Origin: Edaphochlamys debaryana
Taxonomy: Eukaryota > Chlorophyta > Chlorophyceae > Chlamydomonadales
Direction: 5' to 3'
Length of the DNA stretch: 64,000 nt
Assembly (NCBI GenBank): GCA_016858145.1
Contig: JAEHOE010000162.1
Span: forward strand, 1 to 64,000
The notes beneath the pieces were generated by a model that was given only the letters and a program-made list of their open reading frames with translations, was not told the origin of the DNA and did no database searches. The position numbers and the translations under genes are program-made. Below, piece after piece: positions 1 through 12,122 of this stretch (its first letter is position 1; each line of letters opens with the position of its first letter).

Positions 1-420
1 GGGCTCCCGCTCCCAGATGCTCCACCGCTCAGCGCTCACCGTCATGACCTTGCATCAGTGGGACCGAGAACGTTGCGGCCTCGCCGGAGCTGTTCATCGC
101 GCGCACGACGAGCCCGCTGTTGCGCTGTTCGCCACGACGGCGCCACCCGCCTGCAGGGCCAGCGCGGCCGCGAGCGTCGGCAGCTGGAGAGGCGCCGGTC
201 CGTCCAGCGCGGCGGACCACGGCAGGACGGTCATGCTGCTCCCTCGCTTGTACGTCGAGGCCAACGTCGCCGCGCGCGGCGCGCTCGCGCTGGAGGTCAG
301 ACCACCCTCCTGGCTCTCGCCCTGCGTTTCATTGATGCGAAGGCGTTCATCAGCAGCGAGAAAACAGCGCTGCTGTTAGGGGCCGAACCATAAGTAGAAT
401 CGCCGCCGTGTGATCTAGAC
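1..420 (-). pseudogene. Coding remnant at left edge, unknown
   Basis: On the minus strand two overlapping frames look protein-like. One (about 340-130) has alanine/leucine-rich text including LPTLAAALALQAGG; the other (about 130-35) includes SGLVVRAMNSSGEAATF and ends near a GTGAGC donor-like site. They are in different frames and I found no intron joining them. The gene probably continues beyond the left end, so it may be a fragment or a decayed copy. I do not recognise the family. Codon third positions are G/C-rich, as in real exons here. Confidence 0.25.
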
Positions 421-859
421 CAGACGTATTGCTCCCGCCTCGCACCTCGTCGTGGGCTGCGTCGGTTCTCGCCCGCCCTTGGCGCGCGATGGCCTGCCTC
501 CACCTGCCCGGGGAGTTGCGCCGCCGCCTGCTTCCCAGCGTTCCGCCGCTCCCGCCGTGGACCACGCCGCGACCCGCGCCCTTTCCGCCAGGACGGGCCG
601 CCGTCCTGAGGGAAGGGATCCAATGTCGGAGAGGAGGCTCGTTAGCCGGACGCTCAAGTCCGCTCGACGAACAATGGCGCTGACTCTCCAACGACCATCG
701 GTCGGCGAACCTACCTTCCCTGCGCTGTAGTCGCTGTCGTCGTCGTCCCTGCCGCCCTCCCCGCGGCGCCGCTTGTTAGATGCCGGCCTGCAGGGCTGCA
801 CAAGGCCATGCAGGGGCGAGCGACGGTTGGACAGAGCACGGCCGCGACCATAGTTTACG

Positions 860-2374
860 GGAAGCGTGCAAACGGCCAACTTCTCCGCGTTACTCCTCGC
901 ACCTTGGATGACGGCTTCCTCATCCGCTCGCCGCTGCCGCCACCCTCGCCCGCACCGGACCCGATGTTCCGGCCTGCGCCAGCGGCCGGGCCCTCGGCTC
1001 CGCCCGCGGCGTAGGTGCGCCCCCAGCCGCCCGGCCCCCAGTGTCGAGCGCGTCTCCGAGGTTGGAAGGCGGCCGGCCGACCTGCGGCCGGACTCGCCGC
1101 CATTTCGTCGTGAACGCCTTGATGTTGTACACCGGCCCACCCTCTTGGACCAACCACGAGGACCGCAATCACGTCGAATACCCACTTGCGCACCGGCCGG
1201 ATCTTGAAGAGGCCGTCACCCAGGTCCCAGAATTCCGCGAGTCCGAGGAAGCTCACATCGCTGCTCGGCCAGAACTCGAACCGGACCTTGCGGACCGAGG
1301 ACCGGGCGGCGCTGACGATGGCCACCGGCGTGTGGTAGACCGTCGCGTTGTCGGTGACCTTGACCAGTATCTGCGAACGTTCAACGGGGTGCGATAACCA
1401 CAGGGGCGTGAGAAGCGAGGAAGGCGAGTAAGCACAACGAGTCACGCTGCCTTCCTGAGAGATGTCGCGGGCTCGCGCTTGAGTACCCAGCCTTTTCCAC
1501 ACGGCCCACTGTGTCAGGAAACACCCCTAGGCAAGGCCCAACTTTGACAACACCCACCGGCACCGCCAGCGCCATCTCGGCCACCCCCGGGGCGGAGGGG
1601 TGGCGGCATGCTGCAGGCGCTCTCTCTGCTTGCGGGCGCTTCCGATGCCGCAGACCGGAGCGGGGACGCACCTCCAACTCTCCTCGCCGCCCGCGGTCTC
1701 TGGTTTGTTCGAGACCGGCATCAGCAGGTCCGCAGGGCCGTCTCCCGCACCATGTGCACGCGTTCCAGGCTGCTGGCGTTCTTGAAATCGTCTGCCAGAC
1801 AGATGATGCCCGAAAAGTCGCACGCGAGGGTCCCATCTCCACCGTCGAACACGGCACCGGGGTCGGTGAGGTCGGCAACCCTCAACGGCGCCGATGTCAC
1901 GTCGTTGGGGTTGAGCGGCTTGGGGCGCCACGTAGACGAGTGGCGTCACCATCGTCGTGCCCGCGTCTTTATAGAAGTCCACGAGCTGCAAAGAGGGCAG
2001 AACCTGTCGCAATTGTAGCGTGGGACCTGTCACCCTCGGCTCCGCACTCTCACCGTTCCCAGTCGGAGTTCATTAATCTCGTTCTGGAGCTCGTATCTCC
2101 GGGCCCTTGGTGCAGCCTGGTTGGCAGCCTGGTTCGCTGTTGTGCGGTCATTCACGAGGCCTGCCAAGGGCGAGGCACGAAATTGCAGTGGATGGTTGCC
2201 GGGCGATCGGCAGCATTGTCAGACTCACGAGTGAAGTACCCCTGGGCCGCTGCGCTCCCGAGAAGCAGCCGCGATTGGCGAGTCTTCCCCCGCGTCCTGC
2301 CGATCCTTTGCGGCTTTTTTGAACAAGTGCTTAACGGAATCTGAGCTGATACTCAGCGAAGAGATGAGGCTCAT
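860..2374 (-). pseudogene. Gene A: unknown protein, three exons, two apparent +1 shifts
   Basis: The model starts at ATG 2374. Exon 1 (2374-2240) ends at GTACTT, exon 2 (1985-1751) begins after TCTTTGCAG and ends before GTGCGG, and exon 3 (1370 to about 920) begins after GTTCGCAG. All three junctions are phase 0. Exon 2 carries LVDFYKDAGTTMVTPLVYV and then, one base out of frame after a run of four C near 1940, NPNDVTSAPLRVADLTDPG. Exon 3 reads through FEFWPSSDVSFLGLAEFWD, then shifts one base near 1157 into GGPVYNIKAFTTKWRRV. Both shifts skip one extra base, so the copy is decayed, uses +1 frameshifting, or carries assembly errors. No known domain is recognised. It is divergent from gene B, whose start lies 290 bases away. 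Confidence 0.4.
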
Positions 2375-2663
2375 GGCTAGCTTTGTTGTGCTCGAACCAC
2401 CGCTGCATTCAAACGTCCGCAGCGGCGCTCGGCTACAGACCACGGTGTTTTTTGTAGCAGAGCAAGCACAATTCCGAGTGGTGTCGTTGTGATTGTCAGG
2501 GCCTCAGGGCGACGGCCTGCACGAACGGTCATGTCGTACAACTCCGGGCCTTTTAGTCCGCGCCGACCAGCTTTCCAGACAATCGCAGCATTGTAAGCAA
2601 CCACTACACAAGACGCGGGCCTCCGGCTGGACATTACCCACTAGCACCAAGCCGCTTCCCGAC
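2375..2663. promoter_or_regulatory. Shared divergent promoter interval of genes A and B
   Basis: The start codons of gene A (2374, minus) and gene B (2664, plus) are 289 bases apart and head to head, so both promoters must lie here or overlap the genes. No clear TATA box was seen. The assignment rests on the gene models alone. Confidence 0.35.
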
Positions 2664-5251
2664 ATGGCGAATTGGCTGCGGCGTGTGTGCCAGGAGACCC
2701 TTCCCCGTAAGTCTCATTCGCGTCCCGTGCCATTCTCAAGTTGAGTGGTTTTGTCACTAGGGAGTTTCTTCCTCGCAGACGTGTTCCCTGCAGGGGGGTT
2801 TGCGCCCGCCTTTTCGACAGCCGACACTCCTGAAAGCCGCGCTCGCGTCAACGACCTAGTGTTCTCCGAATTGCCGTTGGAAGGACCTCTATCCCCCAGT
2901 AAGTCAACCTGTTATGGTCAGGGCCGAGGTGGAGGTGGGGAGACCACGTTGCGAGCCAACTGTGCCATCGTGCTCTGCCGTCAAGGCTGCCATCAACAAG
3001 CGCGGTCCCCCTCTTCGTTTCCAGGCGGCTTTGAGATGAGTAACTACACTGCCGCGTTGGAGGAAGGCGTCCTGCTGCCGGAAAGTTTGTGGGTTGCCAT
3101 GAACGACGACGACCGCCGCAGGCTGGAAGAGGTACAGGAGTACCTCGCCAACGTGGCAGGAGCGTCGCGGAACCGTGACAAAGGTGCGAGTGCCACCGGG
3201 GTGTAGAGGGAGCATAGCTATCGACGGCAACGCAGACCGAACACTTCCCCTCCATTCGCAGGGTCGATGAAGGACTGGCGCGAGCGATATGAGGACGAGA
3301 CCGAAACGATGTTCAGGAATCAGATGAGTTCCGTGTACGACGACGGTGAGAACGGCGTCGCCCCACTGTCGATCGTTCGAACAGATTCCCGCTCACCCAC
3401 GATGCTTTCCTGCGGACCGTAGATGACTTCGTCGGCGAATACGCGCCCGCCTCCCTCGGCTACACCCGACGCGCACACCGCCTCATGTCGGCTGGACTTG
3501 ACGGGGTCATGGGCCTGCTCAATGTCATCGAAAGAGCAGACGGTAAGAAGGTGACAATTCGCGACGACGGCACCTCACGGACACATGTTCGTTAGCTCAG
3601 ACTCTGAATCATTTCCTTTCAGAGCCGTCGGTCATGGAGACCCTGCGGGACTGCATGAGTCGGCCCTGCATTCTAGAAGGACCCCCGGAGCACGTGGTGA
3701 CAGAAGGAAGCGTCCTCAAGATCAACGCCGCCCTCTGGTCGCCGAATGAGGAGCGCCTGGTCCTTAGAGCCCTGGACGCAGCCCTTCCCTGGTCGGGCAG
3801 GTTTGACCTCGGATGGCTGCAGCGTGTCAGCGCCGACCAAGACGGCGAGGGTGTCTCGCGTTCACGCTTTCTGGCTCCGGGAGCGGGCGCGTCCTACATG
3901 CTGGAGAGGTACGAAACGTCGCTGCCGAGTGACTCTTTGGCACCCTCTCGACTATATCGTGTGATGAATGCTTCAGGTGCTTGCTGCACTGGTACGACCT
4001 GCGACGGACCCAGACCACCCTGCCAATGCCCCCCTCGACGCTGGTACGCGGCGTCAGCGCCCTCTCCGCGATACTGTTCGAGTCCACTCCTCGCGTCCGC
4101 GTGGCTGACCAGTCCACCGCGGCTCCCGATTACGTCGCCGCTGGTTCCTGGCTGCTGGAGAACATGGGAGAGGTCATGATGTGGGCAGACGCAACCAACG
4201 TGGAAGCGCTAGTGCACGGGTGGATCGCTAAAGACGTGAAGGGGCCCAACGGACTGGTACTCGCTGGAGGGGCGGTCGCTAACTCCCTTCGGCCGCCTCA
4301 CAGCCGCAAGCCCATCAATCGCTCCGATGCCGACTTCTTCGTTCTCGGAGCAGTCAATGCAGGTGCAGCATCAAAGATCGTCGAGTCCTTCCTACGTCGC
4401 CTCTACGACGGGTATGACATCTCACAAGTGGTGGTGACCGAGTGCGCGGTCATGGTGACTCTCAACACTCACGACCCCCAAGGTGGGCCTGCGAGAGCAC
4501 CCAACAAAGACTTGGATTACACAACTGAGCGCCCCCAACCATCCGGCGCTCACAACTTGGTGCGACCATTCCTCGCGCAAAACCACAGGAGGTCGCCGCA
4601 CAGACACTGGGCTCAAGGTGCAAATCGTCCTGAGAACATACGCAAACGGCTCCCATCTCCTCCTCTCCTTCGATATGTGCGGGATTATGGTACTCTGCAC
4701 ACCGCACGGGGTGATCTACTCAAATCGAAGGCAAGTCACCCTTGGCCGTCTTCGGCTACGCCCCGCCCATCGCCAACACGCCCGACCGTTTCAATTCCTG
4801 CAGATACATCGAATGCCACGCTCGTGGCGGAATCCAAGTCCTGCTGAGCAGCGAGTTCAGGCACATCCAGGGGTGCTTCTCAAGACTGCCGTACCGGATG
4901 TCAAAGAAGCTCGTTGCTGATCTCTTCACCGAGCTCCCGATGACCTGGCAAGCCTGCTCGGCGGTGGCAAAAATGGAGGTCGGGACTGCAATGGAGTCGG
5001 GGCGCGACAGCGGGAGTGATGGAGGCACCAAGCTCCGCCTTGTTGCCAATCGGACAGATGCCTCTTCCATCGCGGAGATATGTCGGCCATTAGTGGCTGC
5101 TTGGTACACGTCGCCATCGGCGGAATGGCGCAACAGGAGTGTTATGTCGTGGGCGCTCCTGGATGCTCACCGCGCCGCAATTGTCGGGGTCGGTGCAGAC
5201 ATGCGGGTCGACGACTGGAAGGGCACAATCGTGATCGACGCCAGGGCGTGA
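2664..5251 (+). CDS. Gene B: nucleotidyltransferase-fold protein, nine exons
   Basis: Exons 2664-2706, 2779-2898, 3025-3183, 3262-3345, 3423-3542, 3623-3908, 3977-4482, 4604-4730 and 4804-5251 join in phase to 630 residues. Intron 8 uses a GC donor (AAG|GCAAGT) and CCTGCAG acceptor; intron 6 is 68 bases. Residues of roughly 365-392 carry LVLAGGAVANSL followed by SDADFFVLG, which is the GG...DxD signature of the polymerase-beta nucleotidyltransferase superfamily. Further on, VQIVLRTYANGSHLLLSFD and RYIECHARGGIQVLL match, from memory, a family seen in large DNA viruses and some fungi. The N-terminal half (about 350 residues) is unrecognised. The substrate is unknown. The clean frame suggests a functional or recently active gene. 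Neighbours A and C are equally unfamiliar. Confidence 0.6.
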
Positions 5252-5942
5252 TCAGTTGGCTGCGGGAATCGCCTCTTGCAGACCGTAGTGCACGCAGGGG
5301 TTCACGGCTGGACTGGTGAATTCCTCGCGCCTACCGGGCAAGTGGTTACCGATGATGCAAATTTCGGCCGGGTGGGTGGCCCCCGCGAGGTCAGGGGGGT
5401 GGCCCGAGCAGGATTGGGACACAACTTTTTCATGAACGTGACGGTGGCTGCTACCATGTTCGCCACGATTGTTAATCTATGCGAGGTCGAAGTTGCTTGC
5501 ACCGCTGCATATGATGTCTGCACATCGGTGCCGTTCGACCAACGTCGAAATTACTGCCCATTACCCCACGCGTCGGTCTCCACTCCTGTTGCAGCTCTCA
5601 CCCCCCCCCCCCAGTAAACCTAGCGCCACCATAGGGCCGTAACAGCAGCGTCTCGCGTGTCATCCTGCACATAACTACCTGACCTGCGTCATCACAACCG
5701 CTGCCTACGTCAGACTACCGAACATACATGCATTACACTTGAGACAACCCTAATGCCAACGAGACTGGTAGACAATGGTGGTCGCGCCTAACCAGCGGAC
5801 CTTCCTTAACTCACGCCCGGGCGCGCCCGGCGTTGTAATTTCTAATTTCTAATTTGCCAGCAATCTTCCTGCCACCCTCTCCCTCACCGTTTCGGCCTGT
5901 CCCGTCCCGACCGGTCCCGGCTGCTTCCCGGTCAGACTCTCA
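5252..5942. other. Convergent intergenic region of genes B and C
   Basis: No gene is supported here. The stretch holds a run of 13 C at about 5590-5605, a short direct repeat of TTTCTAA at about 5838-5855, and possible poly(A) signals for both flanking genes (TGTAA on plus near 5832; on minus at 5733-5737). Confidence 0.4.
5733..5737 (-). terminator. TGTAA poly(A) signal candidate for gene C
   Basis: Read on the minus strand the bases are TGTAA, about 205 bases after the gene C stop codon. TGTAA is the common poly(A) signal of Chlamydomonas-type algae. Confidence 0.4.
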
Positions 5943-8663
5943 TCAACGGCGAACCTTCTTCTGAGACTTCTTCACCGACTGCTTCTGACGCTTGGGCTTT
6001 GCCCCGACGGCTTCCTCGGGGTCCTCCTCCACCTCCGGCTTACCAGCCACCGTGATGTCGGAAGGGAAGTCCTCCAACTCCCCGAGCCGAACCAGAGCCG
6101 ACCGCAGTTCCGCGACGGCCATGCCGAAATCGTCCGAGCACTTGTACGGCAGTGGCAGAGCTCCGGCCGCCATCATGTACACCGCCACGGCCGGAGGCGG
6201 GCCCTTGTCCCCCAATCGCTTCCACACCTTGGTGCGCTTTCCAAGCAGAGGTGCGAACACTGGCCGTAGAGCGCAAGTCTCGATGCGGGCAGCCACGATC
6301 AGCTCCGTGGCGCGGAACCAAGCATAGCCGTCCTTATCGGGGAAGCCTATCCGGTCGTTGTAGTACACTGTGAGCTTCTCGCACGCCCGTCGGCCGGCCT
6401 GCTTTGACGCATCGGAATCGCCCCCGCGAGCGGACGGCTCGGGCACGTCGAGCTCTGCCACTTTGCGCTCCCACAAGCGTTGAGTCTCGTCAGCCTGCTG
6501 CGCCTCCTCTACGCTGGCTCCGGGGGCAGCGTCAAAGGAGGGCGCGCCAGCACCCACCAGAACAGGCCGAGGGAGGACGTCGATCGTCGCTGACCGAATG
6601 GGCGGCCGCGGGTCGCCGGCGGGCACCACCACCGGCATCGCAGCCTCGCCGTACCGATCGCGCCACGCCGTGCGCATGTGGTCCAGGCGCAAAAAATGTA
6701 GGCACCATGGAACGCGTGGCTTGACGCGATTCTTGGGGTCGATCAGGTGCCGCTTGAAGAACCCGCTCTCCAGCATGTTGTACATGATCATGTTCAGGGT
6801 GGGCTCCGCCACGCAGTTGTAGCACATGCAGACTGAGACGATCTGGACCGGGGTCGCATCCACAGAACTTGCCGCAGCAGCCGGCGCCCTGGAGGTGGAG
6901 GGGCCCGCTGCCGCGCGGGAAGCAGCAGCGACAGAGCCCCGCACTCCCGCTGCCGCCTGTACTCCCTCCACGGTCAACCGGCCCCCGATCGACATCGCGA
7001 TGCCCACCATGCCCTTCTCGGCGGAGTGGATGTGACCATTGACAATGGCCTTTGCAGTGGGTAGAATCGCCGGGTGACGCTGCAAACTCCAATACCGCTC
7101 GCCCTCCTTCTCGGCAACGGCGCCCGTGATCCCAGCGGGAGCCTCGGACATCACCGCTGCCGTCCGAGCGAACTGCATCATGTACATTGGCCAGATGCGC
7201 GCCTCGCAGAAGGTGGGGTCCTCCGGCTTCGGCAACGTGTCCGCGAAGAGTCGTGGCGCGAGGCTGGGGCTGGAGATGGCGAGCCAAGGGATGAGCTCAG
7301 CAACGGTGCCCGCGAGTTGGTGACCCGTGTAGAGGTCGTCGAGACGTGCGTCACGAAGGTCGCGGACGACGCGAGCGTGGGAAGCGCAGATTGCGAGCAG
7401 CTCGTCGGTGGTTAGCTCTCCAATCGCGTCGTGCGTGCTCTGATCAGCGCCCTCGGGTCCCATGTGGCTGAACGCCCCCGACCTTCTCGGCAGGACTTGC
7501 AAGTGACGGGAATCGTTCATCAACCTCTTGGTGAGCGTCTTGGAGGGAGCGGTCAGCCAGACCGGTGGCAGAAACTCGCCGGTCGCGGAGTCGAATAGAT
7601 TGGGTGGAAGACGCTTGGACCAGTTCATGCCAGGGCCGGCTCGATCGTTCCATGGAGGCAGAGGCCGGGGAACGTTGGCGGGGTCACAGGGTTGAACGAC
7701 GCCGACCCCCGTAGCGTCGTCGTCGTCGGTCTCGCCCTCCTCTGACGCGCTGGCCGACAGCTCCTTGCCGCTCTCGGACTCCTCGCCCGACTCTCCAACA
7801 TCTGCCGCGAGAGCGGAAGGCGTCTGCGGAGAAAGCGAAGGCGTGAGGCGGTTGTGAAGCGCCGACTAACAGCCCGTGCTGGCCGCCAGCGACGTCGGCG
7901 CCGGTCGCACCTGTGCGGCACCGGCGCCACTCGGAGGAGCGCTGGACTGCACTTGGTACCCTTGAATCACTCCAGGAGCCGGGACCACAGCTGCCGGCAC
8001 GCCTCCGATAGCGGGCAGCCGTGATTTCCGCACGCCCCGGAAGCCGGAGTGGCAGGCAGAAGGGCACCACCGCGCCCATGACGCCGTCCGAGAAGTGGAG
8101 CAGAGCGACCGCAAGGGTGCACCTCTCGTCCTCGAAATCGTAGTCCTCCGCCGTAAACTCCAGCTCGTCCTGCAATGTTATGCACATACATCCGTTAAAA
8201 CCACTCTGCGAATGAGAAAGTTGGCTGCCAAGGGAAGGAACCAAGCACTGCGACCGCGACTAACCGTATCAAGTAGTCACCCTCCAAACGAACATCCCCG
8301 TTCACCCACCGGGAGAACGTAGACGGACCCGACTGTGAGCTCAGCGTGGTCGGTGCCGTGTGCGACGAGAGCCTGAGCAGCCGCGTGAGCCGCTACCCCG
8401 CCAAGGACGAGGACCTCGTTGAACTTTGCGGTCGACACGTCATCCTCCACTCCCTCCGGCGGTTGCCGCAGACGGAAAGCAGCTGCCTTGAATCGGTCCT
8501 TGTTATCGGAGCTGTAGCCAAACCGCCACTCTCCGTTGAGCGACGCCAGCACGTCGCCAGAGGAGTAGGGGGATGCCGGGGTGGTGCTGCTGCCCTTATC
8601 GGAAGGTGTGTACACAGCGGGGAAGCACAGCCTCGCAGACTTCGCGACGAGCGCCCTGTCCAC
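5943..8663 (-). CDS. Gene C: large unknown protein, at least three exons
   Basis: Exons seen are 8663-8310 (after CTGCGTACAG, ending at GTGGGT), 8169-7911 (ending at GTGCGA) and 7823-5943. All three junctions are phase 0, and the last exon alone gives 626 residues. The first coding exon lies further upstream and was not found. The middle exon is 259 bases, one too many for its phases: its first half reads DELEFTAEDYDFEDERCTL and its end reads VPAPGVIQGYQVQSSAPP in the next frame, so a one-base insertion or +1 shift lies near 8040-8090. The last exon starts acidic and Ser-rich (KELSASASEEGETDDDD), has a Cys-containing patch VSVCMCYNCVAEPTLNMI, and ends strongly basic (KPKRQKQSVKKSQKKVRR), suggesting nuclear or nucleic-acid contact. 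No family is recognised. Confidence 0.5.
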
Positions 8664-9977
8664 CTGTACGCAGGAAAGGGAGCTTCCTGTGTTTAGAGGG
8701 TTGCGCTACATTTGCTCCTAGTCATCGGCAACCTAAATCACCGCGCTGGAAGCTACCAAGAGCTTACCGTTCCGAGCTGGGAGGTCCTAGGCACCCCTGT
8801 GCCACCCCCGGGGGGCTCCAGGCAGCCTGAAAAAGCGAAATGGGGAATCAATTGAGGAACCGCGGGAAGTGACTTCACCACACGAGCTTAATGGCCTTAT
8901 GCCTCACTTTTCAGTTTGCGGAGGGCTGCGAATGAAGAAGGAGGGCCACCAGCCTCCACTAGCCCAGCCAGCTCGTGCCGCACTACATCAATATCGACGT
9001 CTTGCGAGCTCAAGAACACCGCCATGTTGAACCGCTACAGATATAACCGCATAGACGCCTTGGCGCAAGCCTCGCAAATCTATATTGCAATCGTTCGCGT
9101 GAGGCCCGCCTCGTATGTCGTGTCGCTATATGCGTTTAGATGGTAACCAAGCGGCGGGCGTGTGTGGGAATGTGTAGCGCGAATCATAATTTGGGACCAG
9201 ACTGCTCGCCCCAGCCATCGCAAGGCCGATCCCCGGGCAACGCGACTGTCCGGCAACCGGCCACAACGAGTAAACCTTCGCGAGGAGGCGTATCTGTCCA
9301 ACAAGAGAGTGACAGAGTAAGATCGCTGAGGACAAGGGGGAGAGAGGTGATGTAGGACACGCTCAGTCGAGCGGTTATGTCAAGGGTGTTCCCATATCGC
9401 CTACCTCCTGGCTACCAGCCATTGTGTCGGGCCAACGACCACGGGCACCTCACGACGCCGTTATACTCTGACACGCTCCAAAAAGGATCGAATGGGCTTA
9501 CATCCCCGACGGCAGAGGCGTTTTGCACTGGGCCCTTACAGCTATTCAGCTTGACCGGACCGGACAGCCCCCCGCCACCTCTCGTGCCACGAGCTCTAGT
9601 GCCCTCACCACTATACCAGGCACCCCTTGTGACGAAACAGGTTGCCAAACACGCCCACACACCGAAGCACATACAGCTAAAACCGACAGCAGGGGCTGCC
9701 TGGTTGCCCTCCTCATCATGCCACCCACATGGCTCCCCTAGTCCGGCTCTACGGAACACCCCCCCCAGCCTTTCGCCGTAGTTCTGCTGGCCTTCCTTCC
9801 GAATAACCTAGTCGGAAGTCCCTCTCACCCCTCTTGCCCTCCACAAGCATACCTCTACCTCATCCACTTTGGGCATCAAACGACCGGCGGCCTTCAGCAA
9901 CAAGCCTGCAACCACCTCCGCCGCCCGATGTTAACCCTCCAATCGAGTCCAGTCCCGACTTTGCCTTCAAAGCTCCC
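8664..9977. other. No supported gene
   Basis: This stretch should contain the missing first exon of gene C and the 3' untranslated region of gene E, but I could not define either. GC content drops at 9.0-9.3 kb. Open frames here lack splice sites and codon bias. Confidence 0.35.
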
Positions 9978-12122
9978 TCACTCGTCCGAAATGTCCTGCA
10001 TGCTGGTCACGACGAGGCCACCCGCCGCCGCCTCAAACGTCAGCGTGCCGGTCAGGAGCGGCGGCAGGGAATCCAGCGACACCTTCAGTATCATGGTCTG
10101 CTTCTTGCGGACCAGTGACGCGAGGTTCTCCGGGAGCGCGAGGTGACCCGACAACAGGTCCGGTCGGTTCACCGCCGCCTGAACGATGCCCTCCGCGTGC
10201 TCAAACGCCACCGCCATCATGGGCACCTGCACACAATAACGCGATGCGATTAGGTTCCTCCAACCCTTTGCGCCGCCCAACACCTCGGCAAACGGCCCTC
10301 ACCGGGTTCGGCTCCAGCGCCGAGGACGGCGTCGACGCCGATCCGCCGCTGCCGGACGACATCGCGCTCCCTCCCGGCGTGCCCACGACCACGCGGGGAC
10401 CCGCGCCGTACGTCGTGAATGGCGACCACAGGTGGAACTGCAGGACCACGGGCTGGCCGTCGCTGTACGGGTACACGTGTGGGGCCAGACGCTGGTGCCA
10501 CTCCACACGGTACTCCGACACGGGCGGGCGAATGATGCGAAGCTTGGGCCGCGCGTAGGCCGTCAGGAGGCGGACCGCCGTCAAAGCCGGAGGGGCACGG
10601 CACAGCAGGTTTCCCATCAGCCACAGCGCCGGAGACGAACCTGGCTCCGCGAGAGCGCCCTTCTTCAGTACACCGCCGAGCACGACCACCGGGCGACGCT
10701 CGTGCATCTGCTCCTCGACCGTGTTGTCGAAATCCTCGCAGAACGGGTCGTCGTTCTTCGCGGGAATCACCTCGCAGCGGGCGAAGCCCACGTTCTTCAT
10801 CACGAGGGCACCCGACTCCAAGCGCAGCACGTCGCCCGTCCCGTCCCGCTTGGCGCCCAGAACCATGCCGTACCGGACACACTTGACGCGTGGGCCCGGG
10901 TCCACTTTGCGTCCATCCAGGTACACCACCACCGCGCGGCGGCCTGAAGGAAGGTCTGTGTACTTCTCGTCGACCCCCTCGTCCATGAGGGACGACACAG
11001 GAATGCGCCGCACGCTATGGCGCTCGCTCTCCACCTTCAGCCCGGGCACAATCGGGAGGCGCCACTCGCCCAGGAAGTGAATCCGCGAGTTGTTGGTGGT
11101 CTTGTACATCACGCTGGGGAGCGGCTGGCAGTCTCGCATGACCTTGTCTGTGACACCGCTCTTGGGGAGCAGCACCACGTTCTCGAAGCGGAACTGCGAG
11201 GCATAAGCTGGCGTCACCAACAAAGAGACGCAACACAAAAGGCAAGGGTGCAAGTTTGACAATGAAACTCACCAGCCCGCCAAGCGATCCGTCCAGTCGC
11301 TCCACGACTTGCTTCATGAAGTGGTAGTCGAGCAGGACCACCGCGACATGACTCGCGGGAGTGTCCTTAGCTGGCGGGTACTTGGATTCCGCGTACTGCC
11401 AGCCCTTCAGGCCATACGCCATGTCGCCAGTCATCCCAAACTCCTCCGGCGATGGGGGGTTGGGGTTGCGCTGAGTGAGCGCTTGCATGCACCAGGCAGG
11501 GTTGGACACGTAGTTGCCGACCGTGCTCTGCATGAACGCGCCGACAGTGACGCCCGACGACCCCCTGCAAACAATTAAGAACCGCGGTCAGGCACCCTTG
11601 TCACAACGACAACACGAGGGATTGCCTGCAATATCTATTCCAGCAACCTACCCTGCGCCGGCGTTGGGGTGATGGAGGGTCCACCGCACGGGCGCGTCCA
11701 CGAATTCCTCGCGGGTGTGCTCCACCTCCTCCATGTCGTCGGCAACGCACCCGTCGACCTCCGGCTGGATGGAAGAGACAGCCGCTCCTGATGTGGCTGC
11801 AGAGGCGACCGGCGTGGACGCCTCGACACCATGCGCGACGTTGTGGGTAACGCCCGATGGCATGGGAGCATTGACACCGGGGAGGGTGGGACCGCCCTCG
11901 ACCGGGATGGCGCCCCCAGCCCTCGCGTCGACGCTGAAAAGGAAACAACACAGAAAGTGAGTGAACCTTGCTGACACTGTCTGCTCCTGCACTGCCACAC
12001 GCAACATTATGGGTTTCGCTGCTCACCTCGCGGGGATGATCCGCTCAGGCGTCAGCTGCTTGTTTGCCGGGAGAGCCTTCACGTCGCCATCACCAGCTGC
12101 GTCCACCACCATGTCCTCCGAC
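9978..12122 (-). CDS. Gene E: unknown protein, at least five exons, frame intact
   Basis: Exons 12122-12027, 11933-11652, 11564-11273, 11193-10303 and 10226-9978 join with matching phases (2, 2, 0, 0) and end at a stop at 9978. An earlier exon probably exists, because the first one seen begins after a TTGTAG acceptor. The product is at least 600 residues. The second exon is acidic and Ala/Pro-rich, the long fourth exon has mixed alpha/beta character with FRFENVVLLPKSGVTDKV near its start and WLMGNLLCRAPPALTAVRL later, and the last exon is hydrophobic-patterned. There is no signal peptide or membrane helix in what is visible. I do not recognise the family. Same strand as gene C and about 1.3 kb upstream of it. 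Confidence 0.5.

Noticed and set aside
3385..3422. Apparent frameshift in gene B near 3385
   Set aside because: Using the GACCGTAG acceptor at 3415-3422 instead gives an in-phase exon 3423-3542, so no damage is needed.
3909..3976. Apparent frameshift in gene B near 3930
   Set aside because: A 68-base intron with a GTACGA donor and GCTTCAG acceptor restores the frame.
9377..9781. Plus-strand 134-codon frame
   Set aside because: No splice sites, family match or codon bias; overlaps an equally long frame on the other strand.
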